Assembly (NCBI GenBank): GCA_028869135.1
Contig: JAGWTC010000027.1
Coordinates: forward strand, 1 to 33,213
Direction: 5' to 3'
Source: Rhodocyclaceae bacterium
Lineage (GTDB): Bacteria; Pseudomonadota; Gammaproteobacteria; Burkholderiales; Rhodocyclaceae
DNA length: 33,213 nt
Both the position numbers and the translations under genes were made by a program. The notes beneath the pieces are model-generated. The model searched no databases. It saw only the letters and a list, made by a program, of their open reading frames with translations, and was not told the origin of the DNA. Of the stretch, positions 24,177-33,213 are shown in pieces; position 1 is the stretch's first letter, and every line of letters begins with the position of its first letter.

Positions 24177-25574
24177 CTACAGCTCCTGACGGCGACGGGC
24201 GATGGCGGCGCGCACCTGTTCGGGCGCAGTGCCGCCGATATGGTTGCGCGCGGAGAGCGAGCCTTCGACGGTCAGCACAGCGTACACGTCCTCGGCAACC
24301 AGCGGCGAGAAGGATTGAAGTTCCCCCAGCGACAGCTCGCTGACATCGCAGCCCTTTTGTTCGGCCGCGCGCACCGCGCGCGCCACGGCTTCATGTGCAT
24401 CGCGGAAAGGCAGGCCCTTCTTGACCAGGTAATCAGCCAGATCGGTCGCGGTGGCGAAACCCAGATTGAGGGCGGCGCGCATATTGTCCGCCTTGACCGT
24501 GATCCCCGGCACCATGTCGGCAAAGATGCGCAGCGTGTCGATCAGCGTGTCGGCCGTATCGAACAGCGGCTCCTTGTCTTCCTGATTGTCCTTGTTGTAG
24601 GCCAGCGGCTGGCCCTTCATCAGAGTCAGCAGGCCCATGAGATGCCCGTAGACACGTCCGGTCTTGCCGCGCGCGAGCTCGGGCACGTCGGGGTTCTTCT
24701 TCTGCGGCATGATCGAGGAGCCGGTGCAGAAGCGGTCGGCGATGTCGATGAAGCCGACGCGCGGGCTCATCCACAGGATCAGCTCTTCCGAGAAGCGCGA
24801 AATGTGCATCATGGCCAGCGACGCGGCGGCGGTGAATTCAATGGCGAAATCGCGATCGGAGACCGCGTCGAGCGAGTTCTCGCAGACGCCGTCGAAGCCC
24901 AGTTCACGCGCCACGAATTCGCGGTCGATCGGATAGCTGGTGCCGGCCAGCGCGGCGGCGCCCAGCGGCAAACGATTGACGCGCTTCCTGGCGTCCTGCA
25001 TGCGCTCGCGGTCGCGCTTGGCCATTTCGACGTAGGCCAGCAGATGGTGGCCGAAGGTCACCGGCTGGGCCACCTGTAAATGCGTGAAGCCGGGCAGCGG
25101 CGTCGCTGCATGCTGCTCGGCGAGATTCAGCAGCGAGGCCTGATAATTCGCCAAGAGGCCATCGACGGCGTCGATGGTGTCGCGCAGCCACAGGCGAATG
25201 TCGGTGGCCACCTGGTCGTTGCGCGAGCGCCCGGTATGCAGGCGCTTGCCGGCATCGCCGATCAGCGCGGTCAGACGCTTCTCGATATTCAGGTGCACGT
25301 CCTCGTCGTCGAGGTTCCAGTCGAACTCGCCGCGTTCGATCTCGCCCCGGACCTGCTCCAGGCCCTTGCGAATGGCGGCCAGGTCGTCGGCGCCAATGAT
25401 GTTCTGCTTCGCCAGCATGGCCGCATGCGCGAGCGAGCCGCGAATGTCCTGCAGCGCCATGCGCCGGTCGAAAAACACCGAAGCGGTATAGCGCTTGACG
25501 AGGTCGGACACAGGTTCGGAAAAGCGGCCCGACCAGGCCTTGTTTTCGGCAGCGCCGTGGGATTGATCTGTCAT
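24177..25574 (-). CDS. argH: Argininosuccinate lyase
   Basis: ArgH splits argininosuccinate to arginine and fumarate, the last step of arginine synthesis. It has 465 residues, near E. coli (457). Family marks are [19 protein letters not shown] at the start, [33 protein letters not shown] with the catalytic His, and [16 protein letters not shown], the fumarase/lyase superfamily loop. It is the first gene of a two-gene unit with the kinase-cNMP gene. It is divergent from the AlgZ-like gene across 65 AT-rich bases that must hold both promoters. Confidence 0.97.
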   Translation of the reverse strand: MTDQSHGAAENKAWSGRFSEPVSDLVKRYTASVFFDRRMALQDIRGSLAHAAMLAKQNIIGADDLAAIRKGLEQVRGEIERGEFDWNLDDEDVHLNIEKRLTALIGDAGKRLHTGRSRNDQVATDIRLWLRDTIDAVDGLLANYQASLLNLAEQHAATPLPGFTHLQVAQPVTFGHHLLAYVEMAKRDRERMQDARKRVNRLPLGAAALAGTSYPIDREFVARELGFDGVCENSLDAVSDRDFAIEFTAAASLAMMHISRFSEELILWMSPRVGFIDIADRFCTGSSIMPQKKNPDVPELARGKTGRVYGHLMGLLTLMKGQPLAYNKDNQEDKEPLFDTADTLIDTLRIFADMVPGITVKADNMRAALNLGFATATDLADYLVKKGLPFRDAHEAVARAVRAAEQKGCDVSELSLGELQSFSPLVAEDVYAVLTVEGSLSARNHIGGTAPEQVRAAIARRRQEL

Positions 25575-25639
25575 AATGAAAATTCTTGTAAAGCAGCGGG
25601 TTGCAGCGAATAATTAAGTGATTTTCTTATATTTCGCCC

Positions 25640-26677
25640 ATGTCTCCAAGTATACGGCATAACCTCATCGCCACCGCCCTGCCGGATTTCCGCAATCTGG
25701 GCGTATGGCTGCGCGTGCTGCTGGGCGTAAATCTGCTGGGGCTGCTCTGGGTGGTCGCTCGCAATGGCGACTGGCATCTTCTGCCGGGCGAGTTTGTCGA
25801 CATCGCCTTGTGGCTGGAACCTCCGCTGTTCGTGCTCTTGCCGCTGCTGCACCTGCTCAGCACCCGGCTGGCGGAACTGCCGCCCCGGCTGGGCAAGCTG
25901 ACCGTCATGTGCCTGGCGCTGCTTGTTGCCGGGGCACAACACCTGGCCTTCTCGTTCAGCTTCCTGATCGCCGAAACGAGCCTGGCGCGCGCGCTGTTCT
26001 GGGCTGCGCTGACCACGGGCGTCATGCTGGTCTACTTCGCCCTGCGCAGCGCCCTGTATTCACCGGCCCTGGCGGAGGCCCGCCTGCTTGCGTTGACGGC
26101 GCGCATACGCCCCCACTTTCTCTACAACAGCCTCAACGCGGTGCTGGGCGTGATGCGGCGCGACCCGCGACGCGCCGAAACGGCGCTGGAGGAGTTGTCC
26201 GACCTGTTCCGGGTGCTCATGAAGGAAAACCGCGAACTGGTACAGCTCTCCGACGAAATCGGCCTCGCCCGCCAGTACCTCGAACTGGAAAAGCTGCGTC
26301 TGGGCGAACGTCTGCGTATCGACTGGCAGATCGATGCATGCCCGCCGGACACGCTGATGCCGCCGCTCATGCTTCAGCCCCTGCTCGAAAACGCCGTGTA
26401 TTACGGCATCGAACCTTCGGAAATGCCGGCCACCATCACGGTCAGCGTCGGGACGCAAGGCAAGCGCGTGCGCATCGCCATCGCCAACCCTACGCCGGCG
26501 GGCACCGGCGCGATACACGTCGGCACGCAGGGACGCGGCAACCAGATGGCGCTGGCGAATATCCGCGAGCGCCTGATGCTGTTCTACGACCTTGAAGCGG
26601 ACCTGTCCGTGCTGGAGCGAGACGGCAGCTATACGGTCACGGTCGACCTGCCCTTGCGCCGCCGGGATCAAGCATGA
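25640..26677 (+). CDS. Sensor histidine kinase, AlgZ/FimS (LytS-like) family
   Basis: The N-terminal half carries four likely membrane segments (about 20-40, 52-72, 85-108 and 115-137). The His_kinase domain starts at about residue 150, with RIRPHFLYNSLNAV placing the phosphorylated histidine at H159. QPLLENAVYYGIEP is the N box of the ATPase part and GRGNQMALANIRERL the G box. The 345-residue length fits AlgZ-type kinases. It overlaps the response regulator gene by 4 bases (ATGA). The order argH / algZ-algR / hemC-hemD matches that around P. aeruginosa algR, apart from ppc inserted here, which supports an AlgZ-type identity. The signal sensed is unknown. Confidence 0.9.
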   Translation: MSPSIRHNLIATALPDFRNLGVWLRVLLGVNLLGLLWVVARNGDWHLLPGEFVDIALWLEPPLFVLLPLLHLLSTRLAELPPRLGKLTVMCLALLVAGAQHLAFSFSFLIAETSLARALFWAALTTGVMLVYFALRSALYSPALAEARLLALTARIRPHFLYNSLNAVLGVMRRDPRRAETALEELSDLFRVLMKENRELVQLSDEIGLARQYLELEKLRLGERLRIDWQIDACPPDTLMPPLMLQPLLENAVYYGIEPSEMPATITVSVGTQGKRVRIAIANPTPAGTGAIHVGTQGRGNQMALANIRERLMLFYDLEADLSVLERDGSYTVTVDLPLRRRDQA

Positions 26678-27444
26678 AGCCATTGCGGATTCTCATCGTG
26701 GACGACGAGGCGCCAGCGCGCGCGCGGCTGCGCGATCTGCTGTCCGACCTGGCCGCCAGTCTGCCCCATGAGATCGTGGCCGAAGCGGCAGACGGCATGG
26801 CAGCGCTGGAAGCCTGCGAAACGCACGCGCCCGATGTCGTACTCACCGACATTCGCATGCCACGCATGGATGGGCTGGAACTCGCCCAGCACCTCGGCCG
26901 CCTGCCGCGCGTTCCGGGCCTGATCTTCGTCACGGCTTTCGATCGGTATGCGGTCAAGGCATTCGAGCTTGCCGCGCTCGACTATCTGCTCAAACCCATA
27001 CGCGCCGTTCGCCTCGCTGCCGCGCTGGAAAAGGCGCGTCACTCGAGCTTGCGCAGCGAGCAATTGCAGATTCTTGCGCCCCAGGGTCGCAGCGTCCTGC
27101 GCAGCACCGAACGCGGCCGCAGCCTGCTGGTCCCGGTGGCGGACATCCTGTTTCTGCGCGCGGAGCAGAAATACGTGACGGCCCATACGCGCGAACGCGA
27201 ATACCTGCTGGAAGAATCGCTGAACCAGCTCGAGCAGGAATTCGGGGAAATTTTCGTGCGCGCCCACCGCAATTGTCTGGTCGCGCGCAAGGCCATTGCC
27301 GGCTATGAACGCGGCCAGCATGCCATCGGCGACGGCGAGGAAGGCAGCGAAGCCCAATGGCTGCTGCTGCTCCACGATGTCAGTGAAAAGATCCCGGTCA
27401 GCCGGCGGCAGTGGCCCACAGTGAAGGCCTTGATCAAGGCTTGA
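26674..27444 (+). CDS. LytTR-family response regulator, AlgR-like
   Basis: The 256 residues hold a receiver domain (1-125) and a LytTR DNA-binding domain (about 145-250). The receiver has the acidic pair D10-D11 (IVDDEAPAR), the phosphoacceptor D59 in VVLTDIRMPRMDG, the conserved Thr in FVTAFDRYAV and the Lys in DYLLKPI. The LytTR part contains ILFLRAEQKYVTAHT and FVRAHRNCLVARKAI. The ATG overlaps the kinase stop, so they form an operon. AlgR-type regulators control motility, type IV pili and exopolysaccharide genes in other bacteria; the targets here cannot be told. A bidirectional terminator follows. Confidence 0.92.
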   Translation: MKPLRILIVDDEAPARARLRDLLSDLAASLPHEIVAEAADGMAALEACETHAPDVVLTDIRMPRMDGLELAQHLGRLPRVPGLIFVTAFDRYAVKAFELAALDYLLKPIRAVRLAAALEKARHSSLRSEQLQILAPQGRSVLRSTERGRSLLVPVADILFLRAEQKYVTAHTREREYLLEESLNQLEQEFGEIFVRAHRNCLVARKAIAGYERGQHAIGDGEEGSEAQWLLLLHDVSEKIPVSRRQWPTVKALIKA

Positions 27445-27506
27445 TCGACCGGGGGTGCGCCAGCCCCAATGCCGTCTCGCCAGCGGGCGAGGGGCTTTCA
27501 GATCGA

Positions 27507-27543
27507 AAGCAAAAGGGCCGGAGAATCTCCGGCCCTTTTGCTT
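27507..27543. terminator. Bidirectional terminator between the AlgR-like gene and ppc
   Basis: A near-perfect 17-bp stem runs from AAGCAAAAGGGCCGGAG to its complement ending in CCCTTTTGCTT around an AAT loop. T runs lie inside the arms on both strands. Confidence 0.85.
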
Positions 27544-27559
27544 GACTGATGGCGCAGGC

Positions 27560-30325
27560 TTAACCGCTATTGCGCAAACCGGCGGCAATGCCGTTGATGG
27601 TCAGGTGGATGATGCGCTTGGTGCGCTCGTCCGTCTCACCGGTGCGGTGACGCTCGAGCAACTCGATCTGCAGGTGATTGAGCGGATCGAGATAGGGGAA
27701 ACGGTTGCGGATCGAACGCGCCAGCAGCGGGTTGCTTTCCAGCAAGGCCTTCTGCCCCGCGATTTCCAGCAGCGCGTCGATGCTGGCCTGCCATTCGCCC
27801 TTAAGGCGCGGGAAGATGGCGTTGCGCAGCGCTTCATCCTTGACCAGTTGCGAGTAGCGCTCGGCAATCGCGATATCGCTCTTGGCCAGCACCATGTCCA
27901 TGTTCGACAACAGGGTGTTGAAGAAGCCCCATTTGCGATCCATCTCGGCGAGTAGTTGCATGCCGGCCTCGCCGCGGGCCTTGCGCCACGCAGTGATGGC
28001 GGAGCCGAAACCGAACCAGCCCGGCAGCATGAGACGACACTGCGACCACGAGAACACCCAGGGAATCGCGCGCAGGTCTTCGATCGCGGTGGTCTTCTTG
28101 CGCGACGCCGGACGGCTGCCGATGTTCAGCGCGGAAATCTCGCTGATGACAGTCGACTCCCAGAAATACTGTTCGAAGCCCGGCGTCTCGTAGACCATAT
28201 TGCGGTAGGCCTTGAAGGCTTCGGCCGAGAGAAAATCCATGGCTTCGATGAATTCCGGGCGCGGGTCGTCATGCTCGTGCGGCAGCAGCGTGGCTTCCAG
28301 CGTCGCCGAGGCGAGTATCTCGAGATTGCGGCGACCCAGCTCCGGATTGGCGTACTTGGAGGCGATGACTTCGCCCTGCTCGGTAATGCGGATGCGCCCT
28401 TGCACCGCGCCTTGCGGCTGGGCCAGGATGGCCTGGTAGCTGGGGCCGCCGCCGCGGCCGACGGAGCCGCCGCGACCGTGGAACAGGCGCAATGCGATGC
28501 CGTGCCTCTTGAACACCTCGACCAGCGAATTCTCGGCCTGGTACAGCGACCAGCCCGAGGTCATGAAGCCGCCGTCCTTGTTGCTGTCGGAATAGCCGAG
28601 CATGCATTCCTGCACCTTGCCGCGCGCTTCGAGCAGGCGGCGATAGACGGGCAGGCTGAACAGTGCGTCCATGACCGGGCCGCTGCGCTCGAGATCCTCG
28701 ATGGTTTCGAACAAAGGAATGATGTTGGCGTCGAGCGCGTCTTCCTGCGGGCGCAACATGCCGGCTTCCTTGAGCAGGACGGCGACCTCGAGCACGTCGG
28801 AAACGCCATCGGCCTTGGAGATGATGACGTTCTCGATGGCGGCCTTGCCGAAGCGCTCGTGAATCTGGCGCGCGGTCTGGAATATCTTCAGCTCGTCGGC
28901 GGTCTCTTCGCTGTACTGCGCGTAAGGCGAGGCCAAGAGGCGCGGCGACGCAATCTCGGCGACCAGCAGTTCGATACGCGCCTGCTCGTCGAGCGCGGCG
29001 TAGTCGGTGCCCGGCCGGGCCACCGCCAGCAGTTCGCCGACCGTGCGGGCGTGCACATCGGAGTTCTGACGCAGGTCCAGAGAGGTCAGATGGAAACCGA
29101 AGATGGTTACGGCGCGACGCAGACGGCGCAGACGACCGCGGCTGATGAGGAAGGAGCGATCCGCGACCAGCGAGTCATGAATGACGTCCAGATCGCGCTT
29201 GAATTCGGCGGCATCGGCGTAGGGCGTGCCCAGCGGCACGCCGCTCGGCGGCGGGATATCGTCGAGCATTTGCGCCGTGGCGCAAAGACGCGCATACATG
29301 CCGGCGATGGCCAGGCGATAGGGTTCAGCCTCGCGGTGCGGGCTGGTTTCCGGCGACTTGTCGGCCAGCGCCTGCAGCTCGGGCGTGATGTCGACTAGGC
29401 CGGCGGCGGCGGACAGCTCGGAGCTCAGTTTCTTGAGCTGGGGAATGTAGAAGTCCATGGCGCGGCGGCTTTGCGCACGCACTGCCTGGATCAGCACATC
29501 GGCGGTGACGAAGGGATTGCCGTCGCGATCGCCGCCGATCCACGAGCCCGGGCGCAGGAACGGCGTCAGCTCCGGCGTACGCTCATCACGCTTCCATCCC
29601 GGCACGGTCTTGGCCAAGTGATCCTCAAGCTCGTTGTAGAGCAAGGGCAGCTGCTTCAGGAAGGTGGTCTCGTAATAAGTCAGCGCATTGGAGACTTCGT
29701 CCATCACCGACAATTTGTTCTTGCGCAGCAAACGCGTCTGCCACAGCGTCAGCACTTCGCGACGCAACATTTCCTCGCGTGCCGCCAGCTCGTCGGGCGT
29801 AAGCATGGTGCGATCGCGCTCTTCGAGAATGCCGGCGATGGCCCACTGGCAATCGAGAATGCTCTTGCGCTGCACCTCAGTCGGGTGCGCGGTCAATACC
29901 GGGCTCACCAGGGCCGACTTGAAGAACTCGGACAAGCCCTTGGCGTCGACGCCGCTGTCGAGCGCGCGCTTCAGCGTGTAGGGCAGCTCGCCCTCGCGCG
30001 GCGGGGAACCGGCCAGCGCATGGGCGCGGGCGCGGCGGATGTGATGCTGATCCTCGGCAATATTCGCCAGATGCGAGAAATAGCTGAACGCGCGCACGAC
30101 CTGGCTGGTTTCTTCCAGCGACAGGACGTCGAGCACCGCCACCAGCTCGCGCCGCGCATCGCGATCCTCGTCGCGGTGATAGCGCAGAGACAATTGGCGT
30201 ATCTTCTCGATGGTGTCAAAGACGGCCTCGCCCTCGCGTTCGCGCACCGTCTCGCCGAGCAGGCGCCCGAGCAGGCGGATGTCTTCGCGCAGCGGCTGAT
30301 CCTTGTCGAGGGTATCGTTACTCAT
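27560..30325 (-). CDS. ppc: Phosphoenolpyruvate carboxylase
   Basis: Ppc makes oxaloacetate from PEP and bicarbonate to refill the TCA cycle. The 921 residues compare with about 883 in E. coli. The catalytic motifs are [14 protein letters not shown] with the essential His, [15 protein letters not shown], the bicarbonate/PEP loop [14 protein letters not shown], and YSDSNKDGG. The C-terminus ends in the family-typical [14 protein letters not shown]. It is a single gene, convergent with the AlgR-like gene and divergent from hemC. A GCCGGCA/TGCCGGC hairpin (30339-30354) lies just upstream of its start codon. Confidence 0.97.
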   Translation of the reverse strand: MSNDTLDKDQPLREDIRLLGRLLGETVREREGEAVFDTIEKIRQLSLRYHRDEDRDARRELVAVLDVLSLEETSQVVRAFSYFSHLANIAEDQHHIRRARAHALAGSPPREGELPYTLKRALDSGVDAKGLSEFFKSALVSPVLTAHPTEVQRKSILDCQWAIAGILEERDRTMLTPDELAAREEMLRREVLTLWQTRLLRKNKLSVMDEVSNALTYYETTFLKQLPLLYNELEDHLAKTVPGWKRDERTPELTPFLRPGSWIGGDRDGNPFVTADVLIQAVRAQSRRAMDFYIPQLKKLSSELSAAAGLVDITPELQALADKSPETSPHREAEPYRLAIAGMYARLCATAQMLDDIPPPSGVPLGTPYADAAEFKRDLDVIHDSLVADRSFLISRGRLRRLRRAVTIFGFHLTSLDLRQNSDVHARTVGELLAVARPGTDYAALDEQARIELLVAEIASPRLLASPYAQYSEETADELKIFQTARQIHERFGKAAIENVIISKADGVSDVLEVAVLLKEAGMLRPQEDALDANIIPLFETIEDLERSGPVMDALFSLPVYRRLLEARGKVQECMLGYSDSNKDGGFMTSGWSLYQAENSLVEVFKRHGIALRLFHGRGGSVGRGGGPSYQAILAQPQGAVQGRIRITEQGEVIASKYANPELGRRNLEILASATLEATLLPHEHDDPRPEFIEAMDFLSAEAFKAYRNMVYETPGFEQYFWESTVISEISALNIGSRPASRKKTTAIEDLRAIPWVFSWSQCRLMLPGWFGFGSAITAWRKARGEAGMQLLAEMDRKWGFFNTLLSNMDMVLAKSDIAIAERYSQLVKDEALRNAIFPRLKGEWQASIDALLEIAGQKALLESNPLLARSIRNRFPYLDPLNHLQIELLERHRTGETDERTKRIIHLTINGIAAGLRNSG

Positions 30326-30520
30326 CGCATTCCTTCATGCCGGCATGTGCCGGCCGTCAATCTAACAGTACTAGTCCAAAACCGTCCTCGCGTCACGCAC
30401 GAGCGACCCCGGGCGCCTTTCCAGCATGGTTGGAACCACCCCCATGCTAGAATCGACGCCACTTTCCAGACGCACGGCACCGGTCCGTGCGCCCATCCAG
30501 ACTCCTATAGAGATTCCCTC
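30326..30520. other. Divergent control region ppc / hemC
   Basis: The 195 bases hold a GCCGGCA/TGCCGGC dyad (30339-30354) near ppc and an AGCATGG/CCATGCT dyad (30423-30448) with nested GGTT/AACC. The second ends on TAGAAT (30448-30453), a possible hemC -10 with no good -35. The dyad may be an operator or a structure in the leader. Confidence 0.35.
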
Positions 30521-31492
30521 GTGAGCACTGCTGCGCCAAACCATCCTGCCCCCGAACGCATTGTCATCGCAACCCGGGAGTCGCGTCTCGCGCTGTGGCA
30601 GGCCGAGCATGTGCAAGGCCTTTTGCGTCAATTATATCCGGGTTGCAAGGTGGAGCTGCGCGGCATGACCACCCGCGGCGACCAAATCCTCGACCGTCCC
30701 CTGGCCAAGGTCGGCGGCAAGGGGCTTTTCGTCAAGGAGCTGGAAACCGCCCTGCTCGACGGCAGCGCCGATATCGCCGTGCACTCCCTCAAGGATGTGC
30801 CCATGGTACTGGGCGAAGAATTCCGCCTCGTCGCCATCGGCCCGCGCGAGACGCCCTTCGACGCCTTCATCTCGAACAAGTACGCCAGCCTCGACGAGCT
30901 GCCGCCCGGCGCCGTGGTCGGCACCTCCAGCCTGCGCCGCGAAGCGCAGCTGCATGCGCGTCACCCCTATCTGGCCGTCAGCCCGCTGCGCGGCAATCTC
31001 GATACCCGCCTGAGAAAGCTCGACAGCGGCGAATACGACGCCATCATTCTCGCAGCCGCCGGCCTGATCCGGCTGGGCCTCAAGGATCGCATCCGCTCCG
31101 TATTGCCGGCCGAAGACTCGCTGCCGGCCGCCGGCCAGGGTGCGCTGGGCATCGAAGCCGCCGCGCATCGCGCCGATGTCGCCGCCTGGCTGGCGCCGCT
31201 GAACGACGCCGCCACCGCCGCCTGCGTGCGCGCCGAGCGCGCCGTGTCGCGCGCGCTGGCCGGCAGCTGCGAAGTGCCGTTGGCGGCCTTCGCCGAGATG
31301 CGGGACAGCACCATCCACCTGCGCGGCCTGGTGGCCCTGCCCGATGGCAGCCGTGTCGCTGCCGCCGAGCTCAGCGGCAGCGCCAGCGATCCGGAAGCGC
31401 TGGGGCTGCAACTCGTCGAACAACTGCGCGCCGCCGGCGCCGACGCCATCCTCGCCGAACTTCCGGCCAGCCCGCCGGCCAATCACGCCTGA
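30521..31492 (+). CDS. hemC: Hydroxymethylbilane synthase (porphobilinogen deaminase)
   Basis: HemC links four porphobilinogens into hydroxymethylbilane in tetrapyrrole synthesis. The frame runs far upstream through the ppc antisense strand, but homology starts at [21 protein letters not shown] at 30521 gives 323 residues with a short N-terminal tail; an exact start is less certain because the ribosome-binding site is weak. [13 protein letters not shown] and HSLKDVP (with the catalytic Asp in the KDVP region) are conserved. [13 protein letters not shown] follows, and [11 protein letters not shown] gives C250, which holds the dipyrromethane cofactor. HemD follows after 11 bases. Confidence 0.95.
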   Translation: MSTAAPNHPAPERIVIATRESRLALWQAEHVQGLLRQLYPGCKVELRGMTTRGDQILDRPLAKVGGKGLFVKELETALLDGSADIAVHSLKDVPMVLGEEFRLVAIGPRETPFDAFISNKYASLDELPPGAVVGTSSLRREAQLHARHPYLAVSPLRGNLDTRLRKLDSGEYDAIILAAAGLIRLGLKDRIRSVLPAEDSLPAAGQGALGIEAAAHRADVAAWLAPLNDAATAACVRAERAVSRALAGSCEVPLAAFAEMRDSTIHLRGLVALPDGSRVAAAELSGSASDPEALGLQLVEQLRAAGADAILAELPASPPANHA

Positions 31493-31503
31493 AAGGCGCC
31501 CGC

Positions 31504-32280
31504 ATGTCGTTGAGGGGGCGCCATGTCGTCGTTACCCGGCCGGCCGGCCAGGCCACGCATCTGGCCGAAGCGCTGGTCGCTGCCGGCGCAACGCCGGTAC
31601 TGTTTCCGGTGCTGGCGATCGGGCCGCTCGATGACAACACAGCCCTGGTCGAACGCATCATCGCCCTCGATCGCTACGATTTCGCCGTTTTCGTCAGCCC
31701 GAATGCCGTCGCCATGGGGCTGCATGAGGTACTGACGCGCCGCGCCTGGCCTGCCCACCTGCGCGTCGCCACCGTCGGCCACAGCAGCGAGAGCGCACTG
31801 CAGGCGCACGATCTGGCCGGGCAGGAAAAGCAGGTGCTGTGTCCGCAAGGGCGCTTCGATTCGGAGGCCTTGCTGGAACTGCCGGAGCTGCAGGACGTGC
31901 AGGGCCGGCGCGTCGTCATTTTCCGCGGCGACGGCGGCCGCGAACTGCTCGCCGACACCTTGCGCCGGCGCGGCGCCGAGGTCGATTACGCCAGTTGCTA
32001 CACGCGCCGCTGCCCCACACACAGCCCGGACGGCCTGTTGCGCCTGTGGGAAGCCGGCCGGCTCGACGCGGTGACCGTGACCAGCAGCGAAGGGCTGCAC
32101 AATCTGGTCGCCATGCTCGGGCAACTGGGCCTTGCCTGGCTCAGGAAAACGCCCCTGTTCGTGCCCCACGCGCGCATCGCCGCCGCCGCTGAGGCGTGCG
32201 GCATACACACGGTGGTTCTGACCGATCCCGCCGACGCCGGACTGATGGCGGGTTTGCTAAGATACTTCGACCATGAGTGA
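31504..32280 (+). CDS. hemD: Uroporphyrinogen-III synthase
   Basis: HemD cyclises hydroxymethylbilane to uroporphyrinogen III with inversion of ring D. Sequence in this family is poorly conserved, but the 258-residue length, the N-terminal VVVTRPAGQATHLAEAL, the FVSPNAVAMGLHEV loop, VIFRGDGGRELLADTLRRRG and AVTVTSSEGLHNLV are its recognisable marks. The ATG at 31504 follows hemC closely. Its last 8 bases overlap the next gene, so hemC-hemD-hemX are one operon. Confidence 0.93.
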   Translation: MSLRGRHVVVTRPAGQATHLAEALVAAGATPVLFPVLAIGPLDDNTALVERIIALDRYDFAVFVSPNAVAMGLHEVLTRRAWPAHLRVATVGHSSESALQAHDLAGQEKQVLCPQGRFDSEALLELPELQDVQGRRVVIFRGDGGRELLADTLRRRGAEVDYASCYTRRCPTHSPDGLLRLWEAGRLDAVTVTSSEGLHNLVAMLGQLGLAWLRKTPLFVPHARIAAAAEACGIHTVVLTDPADAGLMAGLLRYFDHE

Positions 32281-33213
32281 AACGCCTGCCTCCACGCCCG
32301 CCGCACCTGCTGCTACGCGCTCGTCGCCGCTGAAGCAGCCGGCCCTGTTGTTCGCACTGGTCGCCATCGCGATCGCCGCCGCGACGTGGGTCGCCAGCGG
32401 CAGCCGCATTTCCGGTCTGCAGGAAGAATTGGCAAGGCGCCTCAGCGAAGGCGACGGCGCCATTCGCGACAGCCGCAGCGACAGTCGTCAGGCCAGGGAG
32501 GAAACACAGGCGCTGGCTGCTCGCGTCGCGCTGCTCGAGGCCAAGCTCAACGAGGCCCAGGGTCAGCAGGCGGCGCTCGAATCCATGTATCAGGAGCTGG
32601 CGCGCGGCCGCGATGAACGTCTGCTGGCTGAAATCGAGCAATCGGTCGCCATCGCCGCCCAGCAACTGCAACTGGCGGGCAATGTGGAGGCGGCGCTGAT
32701 CGCGCTGCAAGGCGCCGACGCGCGCCTCACGCAGAACGGCAACGCGCAGTTCGCCGGCGTGCGCCGCCTGATCGCACGCGACATCGAACGGCTCAAGGCC
32801 TTGCCGCAAGCTGATGTTTCCGGCATGGCCGCCCGGCTGGAAGGTGTGGTCTCGGTCGTGGATACCTTGCCGCTCGCCTATGCGCAGCGGCCGCCGCGCA
32901 GCGCTGTCGCCAAGACACCGGACAGGGCCGCGATGCCGTCCGTTACCGAGGCCGCCTACTGGAGCGGTCTGCTCGACGGCGCCTGGACCGAGATGAAGCA
33001 GATGGTGCGCATCGAGCGCATGGATCAGGATGCGCCGGCACTGCTCGCGCCCAGCCAGTCGCTGTTCCTGCGCGAGAATCTGCGCCTGCGCCTGATCAAC
33101 GCCCGCCTGTCCCTGCTGCAACGCGACGGCAACAGCTTCCGCGACGACCTCAAGTTGTCGGTGAAATGGCTTGAGCAGTATTTCGATATGCGCGCGCCGG
33201 CCGTCAAGTCGGC
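32273..33213 (+). CDS. hemX: HemX-like membrane protein, 3' end outside the window
   Basis: The ATG at 32273 overlaps the end of hemD by 8 bases, and 313 codons are visible before the window edge. A short Pro/Ala-rich cytoplasmic tail is followed by one membrane segment (about 22-40, LLFALVAIAIAAATWVA). A long coiled-coil region rich in Glu/Arg/Gln comes next (about 45-120), and then a helical periplasmic domain containing QSLFLRENLRLRLINARL. HemX is often annotated as a uroporphyrinogen-III methyltransferase, but proteins of this kind lack that domain. Its role in haem synthesis is unclear; it probably helps organise the pathway at the membrane, before hemY. The gene is partial, so full length is unknown. 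Confidence 0.88.
   Translation, partial: MSETPASTPAAPAATRSSPLKQPALLFALVAIAIAAATWVASGSRISGLQEELARRLSEGDGAIRDSRSDSRQAREETQALAARVALLEAKLNEAQGQQAALESMYQELARGRDERLLAEIEQSVAIAAQQLQLAGNVEAALIALQGADARLTQNGNAQFAGVRRLIARDIERLKALPQADVSGMAARLEGVVSVVDTLPLAYAQRPPRSAVAKTPDRAAMPSVTEAAYWSGLLDGAWTEMKQMVRIERMDQDAPALLAPSQSLFLRENLRLRLINARLSLLQRDGNSFRDDLKLSVKWLEQYFDMRAPAVKS

Noticed and set aside
29471-30520. Upstream extension of the hemC frame
   Set aside because: It runs antisense through ppc; hemC homology begins only after the GTG at 30521.
30595-31503. Upstream extension of the hemD frame inside hemC
   Set aside because: It is Arg-rich shadow sequence in another frame of hemC; the hemD family sequence starts at ATG 31504.

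Overview
The window is a GC-rich bacterial chromosome segment, almost all of it core metabolism. Several features point to a betaproteobacterium, possibly near the Rhodocyclales, though the exact order is not fixed. These are a homodimeric-type pyruvate dehydrogenase E1, a dihydrolipoamide dehydrogenase with its own lipoyl domain, a proteasome-like gene of the type known from betaproteobacteria (BPH), a CNP1-like periplasmic protein, Coq7, and the gene order argH / algZ-algR / hemC-hemD-hemX. No insertion sequence, CRISPR array or prophage was seen. The only accessory-looking DNA is the left edge (1-1863).

Layout. 1-1863 (+): two unrecognised genes, the first cut by the window edge, the second a zinc-ribbon / winged-helix-like protein. 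They end just beyond the 3' end of a tRNA-Ala(CGC) (2127-2202, -) that has its own terminator. 2229-6853 (-): lpxO (lipid A hydroxylase), then tsaC/sua5, purK, purE and folD; folD-purE-purK are tightly packed and link one-carbon and purine synthesis. 7088-13928 (+): a pyruvate dehydrogenase operon with a near-consensus promoter, aceE, aceF, a proteasome-like peptidase (BPH) and lpdA. BPH sits between aceF and lpdA with gaps of 3 and 1 bases. 14010-16369 (+): an unknown conserved-looking protein overlapping rpiA. 16384-17149 (+): phoU behind a good Pho box. 17195-19559 (-): proS followed by a soluble lytic transglycosylase. 19689-21388 (+): rppH, a CNP1-like protein and coq7. 21564-21980 (-): an OsmC-family protein.

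21981-22521 is the most interesting non-coding stretch. It is locally AT-rich and holds a perfect CRP-type palindrome and two copies of a TTGTGCAATGCA element in opposite orientation. Each copy lies 10-11 bases upstream of a predicted -35 box, one for the OsmC gene and one for a rightward transcript. A strong rho-independent terminator at 22389-22420 ends that transcript with no convincing ORF in front of it. A CCUCC-rich hairpin loop precedes the terminator. This looks like an undescribed small RNA gene.

22522-22836 (+): grxD. 22884-25574 (-): argH followed by a Ser/Thr kinase fused to a cyclic-nucleotide-binding domain. 25640-27444 (+): an AlgZ/AlgR-type two-component pair. 27560-30325 (-): ppc. 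30521-33213 (+): hemC, hemD and a hemX cut by the window edge. The most useful follow-ups are the BPH gene inside the PDH operon, the candidate sRNA with its shared divergent control region, the kinase-cNMP fusion next to argH, and the two-gene unknown module beside the tRNA.
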